Shown one piece after another: positions 63,881 through 64,000 of a DNA stretch of 64,000 bases (position 1 is the first letter of the stretch; each line of letters begins with the position of its first letter). The position numbers and the translations under genes were made by a program. The notes under the pieces were generated by a model. It saw only the letters and a list, made by a program, of their open reading frames with translations, ran no database searches and was not told the DNA's origin. The stretch spans positions 868,001 through 932,000 of the forward strand of contig NZ_CP084703.1 of assembly GCF_020519665.1 (NCBI RefSeq), in the 5' to 3' direction. The DNA is from Bacillus shivajii (GTDB lineage: Bacteria > Bacillota > Bacilli > Bacillales > Salisediminibacteriaceae).

Positions 63881-64000
63881 TCTCTGTTAATTTTCATTGT
63901 TGATTTCCAAAAATCACGAGACGCCTGCGACGACCATCAGCTTCACGAACTTCCACAAGGATGTGGTGACTTCGACGTTCCCACAGGACGTGGGGGTTTT
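63881..64000. mobile_element. MITE-like element F (second family), cut by window edge
   Basis: CTCTGTTAATTTTCATTGTTGATTTCC followed by AAAAATCACGAGACGCC is the reverse of the right end of element D (48500-48546). It continues with GTGGTGACTTCGACG and CACAGGACGTGGGGG, which reverse the motif near 24150. The other end lies outside the window. Confidence 0.65.

Overview
The window is chromosomal DNA from a low-GC, Gram-positive, endospore-former-type bacterium of the Bacillaceae. Support comes from strong GGAGG-type ribosome binding sites, frequent GTG/TTG starts, and many genes recognisable as relatives of Bacillus subtilis genes (argCJBD, yfmM, yfmL, yfmR, cshA, mreBH, mhqD, hutUIG, panF). An NhaC-type Na+/H+ antiporter and a Na+/pantothenate symporter point to a sodium-using, probably alkaliphilic or salt-tolerant member of the family. 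This placement is inference from gene content; no rRNA or tRNA gene lies in the window.

Layout. 0-4.3 kb: the tail of an unidentified gene, an M20 amidohydrolase, two small membrane or exported proteins, and a two-gene unit of an MhqD-like esterase plus a flavin reductase. 4.6-8.9 kb: an argCJBD operon with a clear promoter, ending without carAB or argF. 9-11.1 kb: a broken TOTE-type primase-helicase gene that has lost its Walker A region. 11-30 kb: RNA and ribosome maintenance genes (ABC-F proteins YfmM and YfmR, DEAD-box helicases YfmL and CshA), a large SWIM-SNF2 helicase, a TraB-family lipoprotein and small membrane proteins. 30-32.5 kb: kynureninase flanked by three small paralogous proteins. 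33-44.2 kb: a BNR propeller protein, a YtvI-like permease, thioredoxin-like, NhaC, MreBH, acyl-CoA dehydrogenase, MOSC, YhdT-PanF and MazG-like genes. 44.6-50.4 kb: an HTH-TPR regulator and a hutUIG operon that lacks hutH here. 50.7-64 kb: acetyltransferases, an orphan REC-AraC regulator, a diguanylate cyclase, a D-threonine-aldolase-like enzyme, two exporters, an M50-like protease, an HNH protein, an aldehyde dehydrogenase and a frameshifted phnA.

The most distinctive content is non-coding. (1) A family of intergenic palindromes is built on a GGTGCCTGGCACC or GGACCTGGTCC core, often extended by arms that are complementary to each other but differ from locus to locus; several serve as terminators between convergent genes. 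(2) Three MITE-like elements share terminal inverted repeats GAATCAATTTCATAA and carry variable internal cassettes, including tandem arrays of a short dyad (CTGCGGTTACTCGTCGCAG). (3) A second inverted-repeat element (GGCTNTGTTA ends) is present three times, one copy lying inside the hut operon. (4) A third MITE interrupts one of the palindromes and has a near-perfect 7-bp target duplication. (5) A mosaic repeat is present with and without one cassette. No transposase gene is present, so all of these would be non-autonomous. I saw no CRISPR array, prophage or defence island; the only defence-related gene is the decayed TOTE gene.
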